Below are positions 18,275 to 26,813 of a stretch of 64,000 bases of DNA, one piece after another; position 1 is the first letter of the stretch, and every line of letters begins with the position of its first letter. The notes beneath the pieces were generated by a model. It made no database searches, was not told the DNA's origin, and worked only from the letters and a program-made list of their open reading frames with translations. The stretch is from NCBI GenBank assembly GCA_958295785.1, contig OY282377.1, forward strand, positions 944,394 to 1,008,393, given 5' to 3'. Source of the stretch: an uncultured Latescibacterota bacterium (lineage in GTDB: Bacteria > Latescibacterota > UBA2968). Both the position numbers and the translations under genes were made by a program.

Positions 18275-18278
18275 ATGT

Positions 18279-18626
18279 ATGAAAGCGCGTCCTCGCATTC
18301 TGCTCTCAGATTCCAATGGCAATTCCACGGCGGCATTGGCGTCGTTTGCATTTTTGAATCTGGGCCTTGTGCAGTCCTTGAACAGTGGTGCGTTGAATCC
18401 TTCTGAGGCGATTCAATGTTTTTATCACGCGGACAACTGTCTCTATGTTCGCGAGCATTTCCAAAGCCGAGCAGCCGATGCCATTATGAGCCGCGGGGTG
18501 CAGTTGCCAGATTTGTTCGAGCATCTGCCGCCCGAAGAAGCGCAGCGCGCGTTTTTTTGCGAATTGGAAGAGATGCGGGCATTGTGCTTGCAACTTTTGG
18601 AGGAGGAACGGGCGCTAGTCGTTTAA
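18279..18626 (+). CDS. Hypothetical 115-residue protein
   Basis: Second gene of a two-gene unit. It is predicted alpha-helical, with no membrane segment and Glu-rich at the C-terminus (CELEEMRALCLQLLEEERA). The motif NPSEAIQCFYHADNCLYVRE suggests a compact helical fold. No recognised family. Confidence 0.55.
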   Translation: MKARPRILLSDSNGNSTAALASFAFLNLGLVQSLNSGALNPSEAIQCFYHADNCLYVREHFQSRAADAIMSRGVQLPDLFEHLPPEEAQRAFFCELEEMRALCLQLLEEERALVV

Positions 18627-18721
18627 TGCCAATTGGATTGGCAATCCACCCCAAGCAATGGATGGACTTACCGCTTATTTTCCCGACTGCTAACCGCTGA
18701 GAGCCAAGATACAAGACGGGT

Positions 18722-18747
18722 GAAGAGGTGCTATTGGGCACCTCTTT
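18722..18747 (+). terminator. Rho-independent terminator after the two small genes
   Basis: AAGAGGTGC pairs with GCACCTCTT around TATTGG, followed by TTTATTT on the + strand. Confidence 0.8.
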
Positions 18748-19704
18748 TTATTTGGCAATTTTTTGAAAAAAGGCTTCGTACTGCGACGCCACGAGGCGGT
18801 AGTCGCATTTGGCTAAGACGTTTTCGCGTGCTCTGATGCCTATTTCCGGATCGACAGGGGTGCTGGTAAGGTGCAGGATTTGGTCCGCAAAAGCGTCTGT
18901 GTCGTAGCGCGGAATGAGATAGCCGCTTTTTCCGTGGGCGATGACTTCGCGCAGCGATGGGAGATCGAATGCGACGATGTTGCGCCCTAGTGCCATCGCG
19001 CCCAACAGCGAATGCGGGATGAGGTTAAAGGTGGTGGTGATCACGACGCATCGCGCTCGGGCTTGACAATCGGGCATTTCGTTTTGCGGGAGGGCGCGCG
19101 TGGAGACATTGGGATAGTTGGCGGGGTCAATTTCGGGATTGACGCCCAAAAACTCAAAATGCACTTCGGGGTCTCGTTCATAGACTTTTGCCATGATGGG
19201 TTCGAGGTATTCCCAGCCCATGATGTCGCGCGAGGCAAAGTGATTGCCCACGCATAAGACGCGCTTGGGATCGGGCTCTTCTTCTCGGAGGGTGAAAATG
19301 TCGGGATCGACCGGGCAATACATGACCGCCGAATCCATGTTGTGGTGTTCCATGAGGTATTCGCGGCCCCATTCGCACACGCTGATTTGGTGGGCGAATT
19401 TGTACACAGTGTGTGCAAATCGCACGATTGAGGGCACCCACCAATGCGTGAGCACAATGGGAATGCGCGGGCGGAGCTTTTTCCATTTGTACAGCAGGGC
19501 GTAGCCCACATCCTGCGTTGAGCCGACCCAGATGAGGTCGGGGTTGCGCGGCCATTCGCGTTTGACGCCTTCGGCTATCGGTGCCATTTCTTCTTTCCAG
19601 CGTCCAATGCCTTCGGTGAGGTAGATTTCATGGCCGCGGGCGATCCATTCGCGCAACAAACTTTCCTGAACGCCTTCGTGACAGGCGTAAACCTGAATTT
19701 TCAT
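18748..19704 (-). CDS. Family 4-like glycosyltransferase
   Basis: 318 residues, GT-B fold. The N-terminal half begins MKIQVYACHEGVQE. The C-terminal nucleotide-sugar domain has VLCVGNHFASRD and the signature region SLLGAMALGRNIVAFDLPSLREVI, in the place of the family's EX7E motif (the first Glu is not obvious). It probably transfers a sugar from an NDP donor in assembly of a surface glycan. A GGAG site precedes the start. A 33-bp repeat lies 38 bases upstream of the start and recurs near the glycosyltransferase gene at 22768. Confidence 0.85.
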   Translation of the reverse strand: MKIQVYACHEGVQESLLREWIARGHEIYLTEGIGRWKEEMAPIAEGVKREWPRNPDLIWVGSTQDVGYALLYKWKKLRPRIPIVLTHWWVPSIVRFAHTVYKFAHQISVCEWGREYLMEHHNMDSAVMYCPVDPDIFTLREEEPDPKRVLCVGNHFASRDIMGWEYLEPIMAKVYERDPEVHFEFLGVNPEIDPANYPNVSTRALPQNEMPDCQARARCVVITTTFNLIPHSLLGAMALGRNIVAFDLPSLREVIAHGKSGYLIPRYDTDAFADQILHLTSTPVDPEIGIRARENVLAKCDYRLVASQYEAFFQKIAK

Positions 19705-19741
19705 CGCAAAATTCTCCGTTCTTTATTTTTTTGAGAGCAAT

Positions 19742-19774
19742 TGAATATAGGGTTTTGATGGGGAAAGGTCAAAT
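19742..19774. repeat. 33-bp direct repeat, copy 1
   Basis: Identical to 22705-22737. The two copies bracket the 2.9-kb block holding the IS630- and IS701-like elements and lie 38 and 30 bases upstream of two divergent glycosyltransferase genes. Confidence 0.85.
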
Positions 19775-20174
19775 AACGCATCATTTCTTTTTCCCTTGAA
19801 AAGATGCTTGTGGCGTGCATGAAATTGTTGGAGAACGAAAGATCCTTGGATGCCGTTTTTAGTCGCGGACACATACAAAAAAATAAGGTGCCAGTTGTCG
19901 CGGGCACCTTTTCTTTTTTTGATCCACAACTCTCTAAAGCGACGTACTGTCAGACAAAATGAGAGGGATTAGCCTATTGAGGTGTTGTTCTCGGGTAAAT
20001 GTCTTGCGGTATCGATTGATGGATGCTCGACTCATCGCGTAGAACTCGTCCGGATCTCGAATGTAAAATTCGATCACGCGGGCAATTTCTTCAGGCCGAC
20101 TGAAATGCAATGGTCTGTCCGGTCATGGGGGGAGGCAGTGATCCGATTAAAATTGTCTCTGACAAAGTTTATTA
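19775..20174. other. Intergenic stretch, no gene seen
   Basis: It contains a short GTGCCAGTTG...GGCACCTT hairpin near 19890-19910 that may be a terminator. No coding frame with a ribosome site is seen up to the IS630-like element. Confidence 0.4.
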
Positions 20175-21364
20175 CTCTGTAAATTAAGTTATTCTAAGTT
20201 TTGAATTGTCTGGATAAACGCGTTGATAATGGGTATTCATCTTGTCTCTGGCCTTGGGCAAAGTGAACTGCCAATTCAAGGGGATACCCTTGGCCTCCCG
20301 CTCCTGAAAGAAGGCCAAAACTTCCCGGCGCAGTTCCGCCTGCGTCGCGATGCGCCTATTCAAACATCCTCGCGCCAGAGCCGAAAATTCGATCTCGATC
20401 ATGTTGAGCCAACTCGCCGACTTGGGAGTAAAGAAGAACTCAAACTTCTGCGCGAGGGCAAACGCCTCATCGGCCGGCAAGTAACGATAGAAGGCATGGC
20501 GGGTATGCGTATTGAGATTGTCTTGCACCAAGCGGATTTTCTCCGCTTGTGGCCAATGCTGTGTCAGCGCCTGACAAAAGTGGGTGTATTCCTTCATCGT
20601 GCGCCGGGGATAGATTTCGGCAAGCCGTTTGCCGGTTAAAGGCTCAATGGCAGCCAACAGCGCACGCGAGCCGTGTTTGGTATAGGCATCATGTTCTTTG
20701 GTCACTTGGCCTGTTGTCAGGGGCAAGGGATCAAGGACTTGTCCGATGAGAAAACAAGGACGTTCATCAAAGCAGACCACAGGAACGTTGGGATCATAAG
20801 GTTGGTCATACAGCCAAAGCAAGGCTTCCATGCGTGCGAGAAAGGACGCATCCACTTTGCGGATGCACCAGGTTTTCTTCAAGTGGGGCTTCAATTCGTT
20901 TTTTTGAGACTCGTCTTGACATGCGTGTGTGAGAGATGCTCACAAGAGCCCAATGCCACGCAGTGATCCGCCAAGAGGCGCAACGTCCATCTGCCATGGC
21001 CTGCCGGGGGGGTTGAACAGGCCAAGGCGGTGATTTGGGCCCGTTGCTTGCCGGTCATCTCCACCGGGCGTCCTGGCCGCGGGGCATCTTTGAGGCTGTC
21101 CAAGCCGAGGGTGCGGTATTTCTTTGCCCAATTGCTCAGGGTCTGTCCGGTCATGCCGAGGGTTTGAGCCACTTGGGTGTAGGTTTTGCCTCGGTCAAGT
21201 TCAAGCAAGCCCAAGGCGCGTTTGTAGATTCGGGCTTTTTGGTCGCCTTTGGTGATCAAGGCGGTCAAAGTATCTCGGTCTGTGGGGGTGAGTTGGACGT
21301 GTTGTTTGGGCATGCGAACGCCTCCTTGAAACAATTGAAATTCCAAATTATTTAATTTACGGAG
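20175..21364 (-). mobile_element. IS630-like insertion sequence, copy 1
   Basis: 1190 bp, the same length as the copy at 44641. The ends CTCTGTAAATTAA and CTCCGTAAATTAA are inverted and flanked by TA on both sides, the usual IS630 target duplication. Nine bases after its right-hand TA an IS701-like copy begins. Confidence 0.92.
20184..21313 (-). CDS. IS630-family transposase, two frames joined by -1 frameshift
   Basis: OrfA (20891-21313) starts MPKQHVQLTP after AAGGAGG. It carries helix-turn-helix sequences TYTQVAQTLGMTGQTLSNWA and RPGRPVEMT. OrfB (20184-20894) has the DDE triad in VVCFDERP, RLVQDNLNTH and SASWLNMIEIEF. At the junction a run of seven A (CTCAAAAAAACG) allows a -1 shift that gives LKKNELKPHLKKTW, the normal IS630 sequence. 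Both frames look intact. Confidence 0.88.
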
Positions 21365-21375
21365 TATTTATTCCT

Positions 21376-22467
21376 TAGGACTTACGCATGCTGAGTTAAA
21401 AAAGGGTGCAATTCCGTAAAATTTATCACTTTGAGGAGGTGTCAATGGACCGACCGACGCGTTTGGATTACTGTCAGTATCTGCTTAGCAGTCCCCTCAA
21501 CTATACCCTAACCCATTTCGCCGACCATAGCGAAGGGTTCAGTCATGATATGATCAACCGCTATCTCGCCGGTGATCGTATCCCCCCCCGCTTGGTGTGG
21601 GAACACGTCAAAGACCACATCGCGTTGACGCCCAAAGGCTATGTGATCTTTGATGACACGGTTTTAGACAAGCGACACGCACGCAAGATCGCGTGAGTGC
21701 GCCGTCAATATAGCGGCAACGCCCAAGGCGTCATCAACGGCATCGGGGTGGTCACATGTGTCTATGTCAATCCGCAAGAGGATCGGTTCTGGCTGATTGA
21801 CTATCGGATTTATGACCCGCAAGGCGATGGCAAAACCAAATGGGATCATCTCAAGGACATGCTCTCTGGGTTGGTCTATCAGAAGCGCCTTCCTTTTACT
21901 GGGGTCTTGATGGACAGTTGGTATGCGACTAAAACGGTCATGCGACACATAGAGCAGATGCAAAAAACCTATTATTGTCCCCTCAAGACGAACCGGCGCG
22001 TGGACTATGAGGCAGGCACAATCCCCTACCAGCGCGTAGATAGCTTAACTTGGACGAAAGCGCAACGCAAACAAGGCAAGTCAATTAAAATCAGAGGGTT
22101 CCCCAAAGACCACAAAGTGAAATTATTCCGGGTGGCGTCTGCTGATAGACGCACGGCGTATGTCGTGACTAACGACCATGCTCAAAACGATTCTTCAGGG
22201 GTACAACAGGTGTGTCACCAAAGATGGAAAATTGAGCCATTTCACCGCGAAGTCAAACAAGTGACCGGGCTTGAAAAGTGTCAATGCCGGTTGGCACGCA
22301 TTGTACGAAATCATATTGGGTGTGCGATGTTCGTTTGGATTCGACTCGCGCAGGTGGCCTATCAAACAGGACAAACCATTTATCAAGTCAAATACCGGGG
22401 GCTGGCTGACTTCTTGAGACAACAACTCAAAGCACCTCATATTCCAATGGTGATTGCGTAAGTCCTA
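21376..22467 (+). mobile_element. IS701-like insertion sequence, copy 2
   Basis: 1092 bp with the same TAGGACTTACGCA ends as the other two copies. It is flanked by TTCCT on both sides (21371-21375 and 22468-22472), or ATTCCTT if the element is taken to start one base later. Confidence 0.9.
21445..22461 (+). pseudogene. IS701-like transposase with nonsense mutation
   Basis: The start MDRPTRLDYC follows GAGGAGGTG. An in-frame TGA at 21694-21696 replaces the TTA (Leu) found in both other copies, after RHARKIA. The rest of the frame is intact to 22461 and keeps MDSWYATK and FHREVKQ. This copy cannot make full-length transposase. Confidence 0.9.
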
Positions 22468-22472
22468 TTCCT

Positions 22473-22767
22473 TTGATTTACTGATCTTTCATCGAGATCA
22501 TATCTAGGCGCGTGTGCGCGTAGTACGATTCTGCGGTATAAGATAGGGGGGGCATTTTTTAGGCTTATCCGATTGCATAACTTGAGCCGATTGGGTATTT
22601 TGTCAGTGTGTTGTCTCAACTGGTCTGAAGTGTCGTGGATTTGGGATATTTTGGTGAGCGACACTTTTTTTTTATTACAAAAATCGCATGATATTTAAGG
22701 CGACTGAATATAGGGTTTTGATGGGGAAAGGTCAAATGCGTGAACTTAGACCTCAAAAGGACATAGT
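22473..22767. other. Intergenic stretch upstream of glycosyltransferase
   Basis: No gene is seen. It contains GCGCGTGTGCGCG (a short palindrome near 22510) and the second copy of the 33-bp repeat. Confidence 0.4.
22705..22737. repeat. 33-bp direct repeat, copy 2
   Basis: Identical to 19742-19774. Confidence 0.85.
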
Positions 22768-23604
22768 ATGAGTGCCCGGCTGGCGGTTGTCATTGTCAAC
22801 TACAATACGCGGGACTGGCTTCAGCAGTGCTTGCACTCGGTCTATGCACAGGATATGGGCGAGGAACTGGAAATCGTTGTGGTTGACAGTGCCTCAACCG
22901 ACGATTCGGTTGATATGGTGCGGCGTGAGTTTCCCGACTGTACGCTTATTGCTTCAGAAGAAAATCTCGGCTTTGGCCGCGGCAACAACCTCGGCGCAGC
23001 CCGGAGTTCAGCTCCGATTTTGCTCTTTCTCAACCCCGATACGCATGTGACCGCCGGGGCACTGGTTGAACTGTTGCACTTTATGGAGCAGAATCCCCAT
23101 TGTGGGGCAGTTGGTGGGCAAATCTACGATGAGAAGGGGCAACAGGAACTTTCAGCGGGAACGTGGCCGACGCTTTTGAGCCTCATTTTAGACCGCGTGC
23201 CGGTGCGCTTTCACGTATTCCGCAGGCATCTGGAACCCTTGGGTCACCACTATTACCATTACGAAAAACAACGCGAGGTTGGCTGGGTGACCGGGGCCTA
23301 TTTGTGGATTCGCCGCGATCTGTTTGAGCGGTTGGAGGGGTTTGATCCCGCAATTTTCATGTACTACGAAGACGTAGAACTCTGTTATCGCCTGTGGGCG
23401 GCCGGGTCGCGGGTCTGTTATTATCCCGGCGCGTCAATCATCCACTATCGCAACAAAGGACCCATTCGCCAGCGGCACCGCAGGCTTTTGATGCTTGGGG
23501 GTTTGCGCCAGTTTGCACGCAAGCATTACGCTTGGGGCCGCCATGGGACCACGCGCTGGGTTGCAGAGTTGTTGTATTTCTTCAATCGGTGGGGCAATAA
23601 ATGA
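22768..23604 (+). CDS. Family 2 glycosyltransferase, rhamnosyltransferase-like
   Basis: 278 residues. The GT-A fold has VVIVNYNTRDWLQQCL, VVDSASTDDS, ENLGFGRGNNLG and the D-x-D-type FLNPDTHV. The acceptor region GWVTGAYLWIRRDLFE and MYYEDVELCYR matches the WbbL/RfbN-type rhamnosyltransferases of O-antigen synthesis. It is soluble or peripheral. It is the only long gene of the polysaccharide locus on the + strand, next to the IS block, so it may have been moved or inverted there. Confidence 0.9.
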   Translation: MSARLAVVIVNYNTRDWLQQCLHSVYAQDMGEELEIVVVDSASTDDSVDMVRREFPDCTLIASEENLGFGRGNNLGAARSSAPILLFLNPDTHVTAGALVELLHFMEQNPHCGAVGGQIYDEKGQQELSAGTWPTLLSLILDRVPVRFHVFRRHLEPLGHHYYHYEKQREVGWVTGAYLWIRRDLFERLEGFDPAIFMYYEDVELCYRLWAAGSRVCYYPGASIIHYRNKGPIRQRHRRLLMLGGLRQFARKHYAWGRHGTTRWVAELLYFFNRWGNK

Positions 23605-23632
23605 TGCGCGAATGCTTTGTTTTTTTCTATCT

Positions 23633-23740
23633 CTATTTGACCGCGTGGATGATGGTTTTGATTTTTCGGATCGGGGTTTTGCGTTCCGCGATGAGCAGGC
23701 CAATGCCGGCGCCCACCACAAAGATCGCGCTGGCGAGACG
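23633..23740 (-). pseudogene. Duplicated 3' fragment of the flippase gene
   Basis: The reverse strand encodes ASAIFVVGAGIGLLIAERK followed by TPIRKIKTIIHAVK and TAG. This is a diverged copy of the flippase C-terminus at 25251 (GGAIFVLGYGVGLLLAERK, then TLIREIKTVIHAV). Only about 36 codons remain. It lies on the other side of the ATPase gene, in the same orientation as the intact gene. Confidence 0.85.
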
Positions 23741-23758
23741 CGGGCAAAAAGGGATCAT

Positions 23759-25168
23759 TTATTCGGTCAGCAATGTTGCGATGTCGTTAGGGTCCCAAAG
23801 GTAGAGGCGTGGATCGCGGTGGTTTTTGAGCGCGGGGGTAAATCCCGATTTGGACGCGATGAGGTAGAAGGGCTGGCTGGCGTGGAGGTTTTGCGCGCGT
23901 TGTTTGAGGGCATTCAGAACGCCTGTGCCAACGGGATGAGAGGTCCATTTGCATTCGACAAAGAGGGTTTGGCGCGTTTCGCGGTTGAGGGCGACGAGAT
24001 CGATTTCGCTTTGTCTGTCCCACCAGCGGCCGATTCTGTGAAAGCAGAAAGGCGCGCGGTTTTGCCGGTTGAGTTTGAGCAAGAGTTCTCGCGTGATGTT
24101 TTCAAACGCAAAGCCCATAAATTCCGACACGTAAGTATCGAGGCGATTGAGAAAATACGAAAAGTTGCCCGATTCGTAAATGCTCAACTGCCGGTAGATG
24201 AAACGCATCCAAAAAGTGATAAAAGGGTCGCGGATTTTATAGCGACTTTTTTTTGGGCGCCAAGCTCGCTCGGTAATGGGCACTTCGCGTTCGATCAGAT
24301 CGAACAGGTCGGATAATTCGCGCAGGTATTTGGACAAGCTGGTGGCCGGCAGACCCGCAGGGCCGGCGATTTCGGACAGCCGGGTTTTGCCCGTGGCAAT
24401 GGCCTCGAGAATTGCCAAATAGGTATGCGCCGTGCCCCCAAATTCGGAAAGGATGATGTCGCGCATTTCATTGCGAAAAGGGGCAAAAGGCGTGAACAGC
24501 GCGCGGTGTAGAATTTGACGGATGGGCGTGCCGCCCAGTCCCAGACTCTCAATAATTTCGTAATAGCGGGGCATGCCGCCGAAGATGCCGTAGAGGGTGA
24601 GGATGTCTTCTGGCGATTGAAAGCCGAGGTCCGCGGCGAGTTGATAGATGGCTTCGAGGGGCAATGGGCGAAGGTCCATTGCTCGCGTGAGGCGACCGTA
24701 GAGGGGTTCTTTGGCATCTTGGAAGACTTTTTTCATCAAACCCACCACAGAACCAATGGCGATGAGATGGATTTTGGATCGTTTGTGCCAGTCGTCCCAC
24801 ACGCCTTGCAGGATGGAATAAACAGAGGGATCCACGGCGAGAAAGTTTTGAAACTCATTGAAGACGACGACCGAGGGCCGCTGCTGCGTTTCCACGAAGA
24901 GAAAAACAAAAAAATCCTTCCAGTTCGCAAAAATTGGCGCGTGGGCGATTCGCGATTTGAGCGCGGCTGAAAATTCGGACAGGAGGGCGTTTGGAGGGCG
25001 TTTTTCGACAAAGAAGTAGAGGCCGCGATTTTGAAGGTGCTGGCGCACGAGTTCTGTTTTTCCCACGCGGCGGCGGCCGAAGATCGCGGTGAATTGAGCG
25101 AATTGCTCCGATCTTTGGGTCAGATCTTGAAGGAGTGCCAGTTCGGTTTCTCTGTTGTAGAATTTCAT
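23759..25168 (-). CDS. ATPase_2/DUF234 family ATPase with nuclease-like tail
   Basis: 469 residues from ATG 25168. The Walker A motif GRRRVGKTEL is at residues 31-40, and VVVFNEFQNFL is the Walker B-like strand. A winged-helix region (TSLSKYLRELSDLFDLIE) follows, then a C-terminal PD-(D/E)XK-like motif, SEIDLVALNRET and LFVECKW. This is the archaeal-type ATPase family of unknown function, often found in mobile or defence contexts. It has its own consensus promoter and is bracketed by the flippase gene and a fragment of that gene. Confidence 0.88.
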   Translation of the reverse strand: MKFYNRETELALLQDLTQRSEQFAQFTAIFGRRRVGKTELVRQHLQNRGLYFFVEKRPPNALLSEFSAALKSRIAHAPIFANWKDFFVFLFVETQQRPSVVVFNEFQNFLAVDPSVYSILQGVWDDWHKRSKIHLIAIGSVVGLMKKVFQDAKEPLYGRLTRAMDLRPLPLEAIYQLAADLGFQSPEDILTLYGIFGGMPRYYEIIESLGLGGTPIRQILHRALFTPFAPFRNEMRDIILSEFGGTAHTYLAILEAIATGKTRLSEIAGPAGLPATSLSKYLRELSDLFDLIEREVPITERAWRPKKSRYKIRDPFITFWMRFIYRQLSIYESGNFSYFLNRLDTYVSEFMGFAFENITRELLLKLNRQNRAPFCFHRIGRWWDRQSEIDLVALNRETRQTLFVECKWTSHPVGTGVLNALKQRAQNLHASQPFYLIASKSGFTPALKNHRDPRLYLWDPNDIATLLTE

Positions 25169-25199
25169 TATTATTCTCCCAATAATTATTCTGATAAGC

Positions 25200-25228
25200 A
25201 TAATATCGGAAACGCGGGCAAATGTCAA
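25200..25228 (-). promoter_or_regulatory. Sigma-70-type promoter of the ATPase_2/DUF234 gene
   Basis: TTGACA (25228-25223), a 17-base spacer and TATTAT (25205-25200), 32 bases upstream of the start codon. Confidence 0.8.
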
Positions 25229-25250
25229 GGTGTGGGAGGCTGACCACTAA

Positions 25251-26813
25251 CTACTGCTTCGGATCGTGCCTGACCGCGTGGATAACGGTTTTGATTTCGC
25301 GGATCAGGGTTTTGCGTTCCGCCAGGAGCAGGCCAACGCCGTAGCCCAACACAAAGATCGCGCCGCCAGCGATGACGCCCATTGAAGTTGATAATGTGTC
25401 GCGCCATGCGGCTGTTGCAACGTGCAGGCCAGTGCCGAGGGCTGCGGCAATGAGCGGTGGCGCGAAGGTTTTGCCGATGGGCAAATCCACATGCGGGCGC
25501 GCCAAGACGAGGGCATAGATGAGGCCGACAACGGCCGTGGCATTGAGGCTGATGGCAATGCCCGTTATGCCCATGATGCGCCCGAGCAAGGGGGCGAGAA
25601 TGAGGAGCGCGAGGGCTTGAGCCGATGCGAATTTCGCAATGGTTTTGGGATTGCCGATGCTGTAGAACAGGGCGTGGATATCGTCGAGCACGGGGCGACA
25701 AAGGGAGTAGATGATGAGCCATTGGAGCAATGGCGCGGCGGGCGTCCATTCGGGTCTGAAGAGCAAGATCCAGCGGTTGGATTCGAGCGCGAGCACCAAT
25801 GAGATGGGAACGGTGGTGCGAAGGATGAGGCGCAGGGCGCGGCGGTACGTTGCCGAGAGTTGGTCGCGCCTGTTTTGATAGCGCGCGTACACCGCGCCGG
25901 TAATCCGCACGATGACCAGGGTGATGGCGCCTGTGGGTATTTGGGCAAAATTGTGTGCGGTGTCGTATATTCCGCGCAGGTGCAACCCGAAGAACACGCT
26001 GATGATGAGTTTGTCGTAGTGGTGGGCGAATACCTTGGGGATGCCGCCGACCCAGAACCACAGGCCGTAGCGGATCATGCGGCGTGCGGCGTCTCGGTTG
26101 AAGGTGTGCAATAGGTTCAGAGGCGGGGGATGGCGCAGCCAGACGACCGAACAGTAGAAGAGGATGTAGGTGACGCTGTATGGAAAAAACCCGAGGATCA
26201 ACGCCCATTTGCCGTATCCGAGGTACGCGAGGCCAAGGCCGACCAGGGATGCGAGCACGGTTCCGCCCGCGTGTGCAAAGGCCAGTCGGCCAAATGCGAG
26301 GTCGCGCTGGAGTTGCACTTCGGCGGTGAGGGCGGCTGTTCTGAGCAAGTCGAATATCCCCAATACGGCGAGGGCCAGGGCGACTTTGTGATAGGTTTTG
26401 CTGACGTTGTGCGCCGCGTGGGGTTCTGCGTTGCCGAGGTAGGTATTGAATGTGCGGGTGAGTTCAAGCACTTGGTCCGCGTAAAATGCCAGTGCCAAAG
26501 CGAGGATCGCGCTGATGCTGCCCGAACAGACGCTGAGCACAAAATGCGTGGGGGCGAGTTCGTGGACGCGGTCGTGTTCGTGCAACAGCGCGTAGTGCAA
26601 GCCAAAGTCGCGGATGGCAATGGCGAGGGCGAGGAGGGAATAGGCCGTGCCGACGGCGCCAAAATCTTCGGGGACGAGGAGTTGATAGAGAAAGAGGAGG
26701 ACGACAAAGTTGATGATCCGCGCGGGATAGGTGCTCCCGAAGGTTTGAATCGCGCCCCGCACAATGCGCTGAACGGCCGTGGCCGAGTGCCCGCCCTGCG
26801 CCTCATTTGGCAT
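25251..26813 (-). CDS. Polysaccharide flippase (Wzx/MATE-like)
   Basis: 520 residues from ATG 26813 (MPNEAQGGHSATAVQRIVRG). The open frame reaches 27137, but that part overlaps the upstream gene. There are 12-14 predicted transmembrane helices. Sequences such as FLYQLLVPEDFGAVGTAYSL and RYGLWFWVGGIPKVFAHHYD are characteristic of lipid-linked oligosaccharide flippases. It would export undecaprenyl-linked sugar units for surface polysaccharide. The start overlaps the end of the upstream membrane-protein gene by about 11 bases, implying coupled translation. Confidence 0.9.
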   Translation of the reverse strand: MPNEAQGGHSATAVQRIVRGAIQTFGSTYPARIINFVVLLFLYQLLVPEDFGAVGTAYSLLALAIAIRDFGLHYALLHEHDRVHELAPTHFVLSVCSGSISAILALALAFYADQVLELTRTFNTYLGNAEPHAAHNVSKTYHKVALALAVLGIFDLLRTAALTAEVQLQRDLAFGRLAFAHAGGTVLASLVGLGLAYLGYGKWALILGFFPYSVTYILFYCSVVWLRHPPPLNLLHTFNRDAARRMIRYGLWFWVGGIPKVFAHHYDKLIISVFFGLHLRGIYDTAHNFAQIPTGAITLVIVRITGAVYARYQNRRDQLSATYRRALRLILRTTVPISLVLALESNRWILLFRPEWTPAAPLLQWLIIYSLCRPVLDDIHALFYSIGNPKTIAKFASAQALALLILAPLLGRIMGITGIAISLNATAVVGLIYALVLARPHVDLPIGKTFAPPLIAAALGTGLHVATAAWRDTLSTSMGVIAGGAIFVLGYGVGLLLAERKTLIREIKTVIHAVRHDPKQ

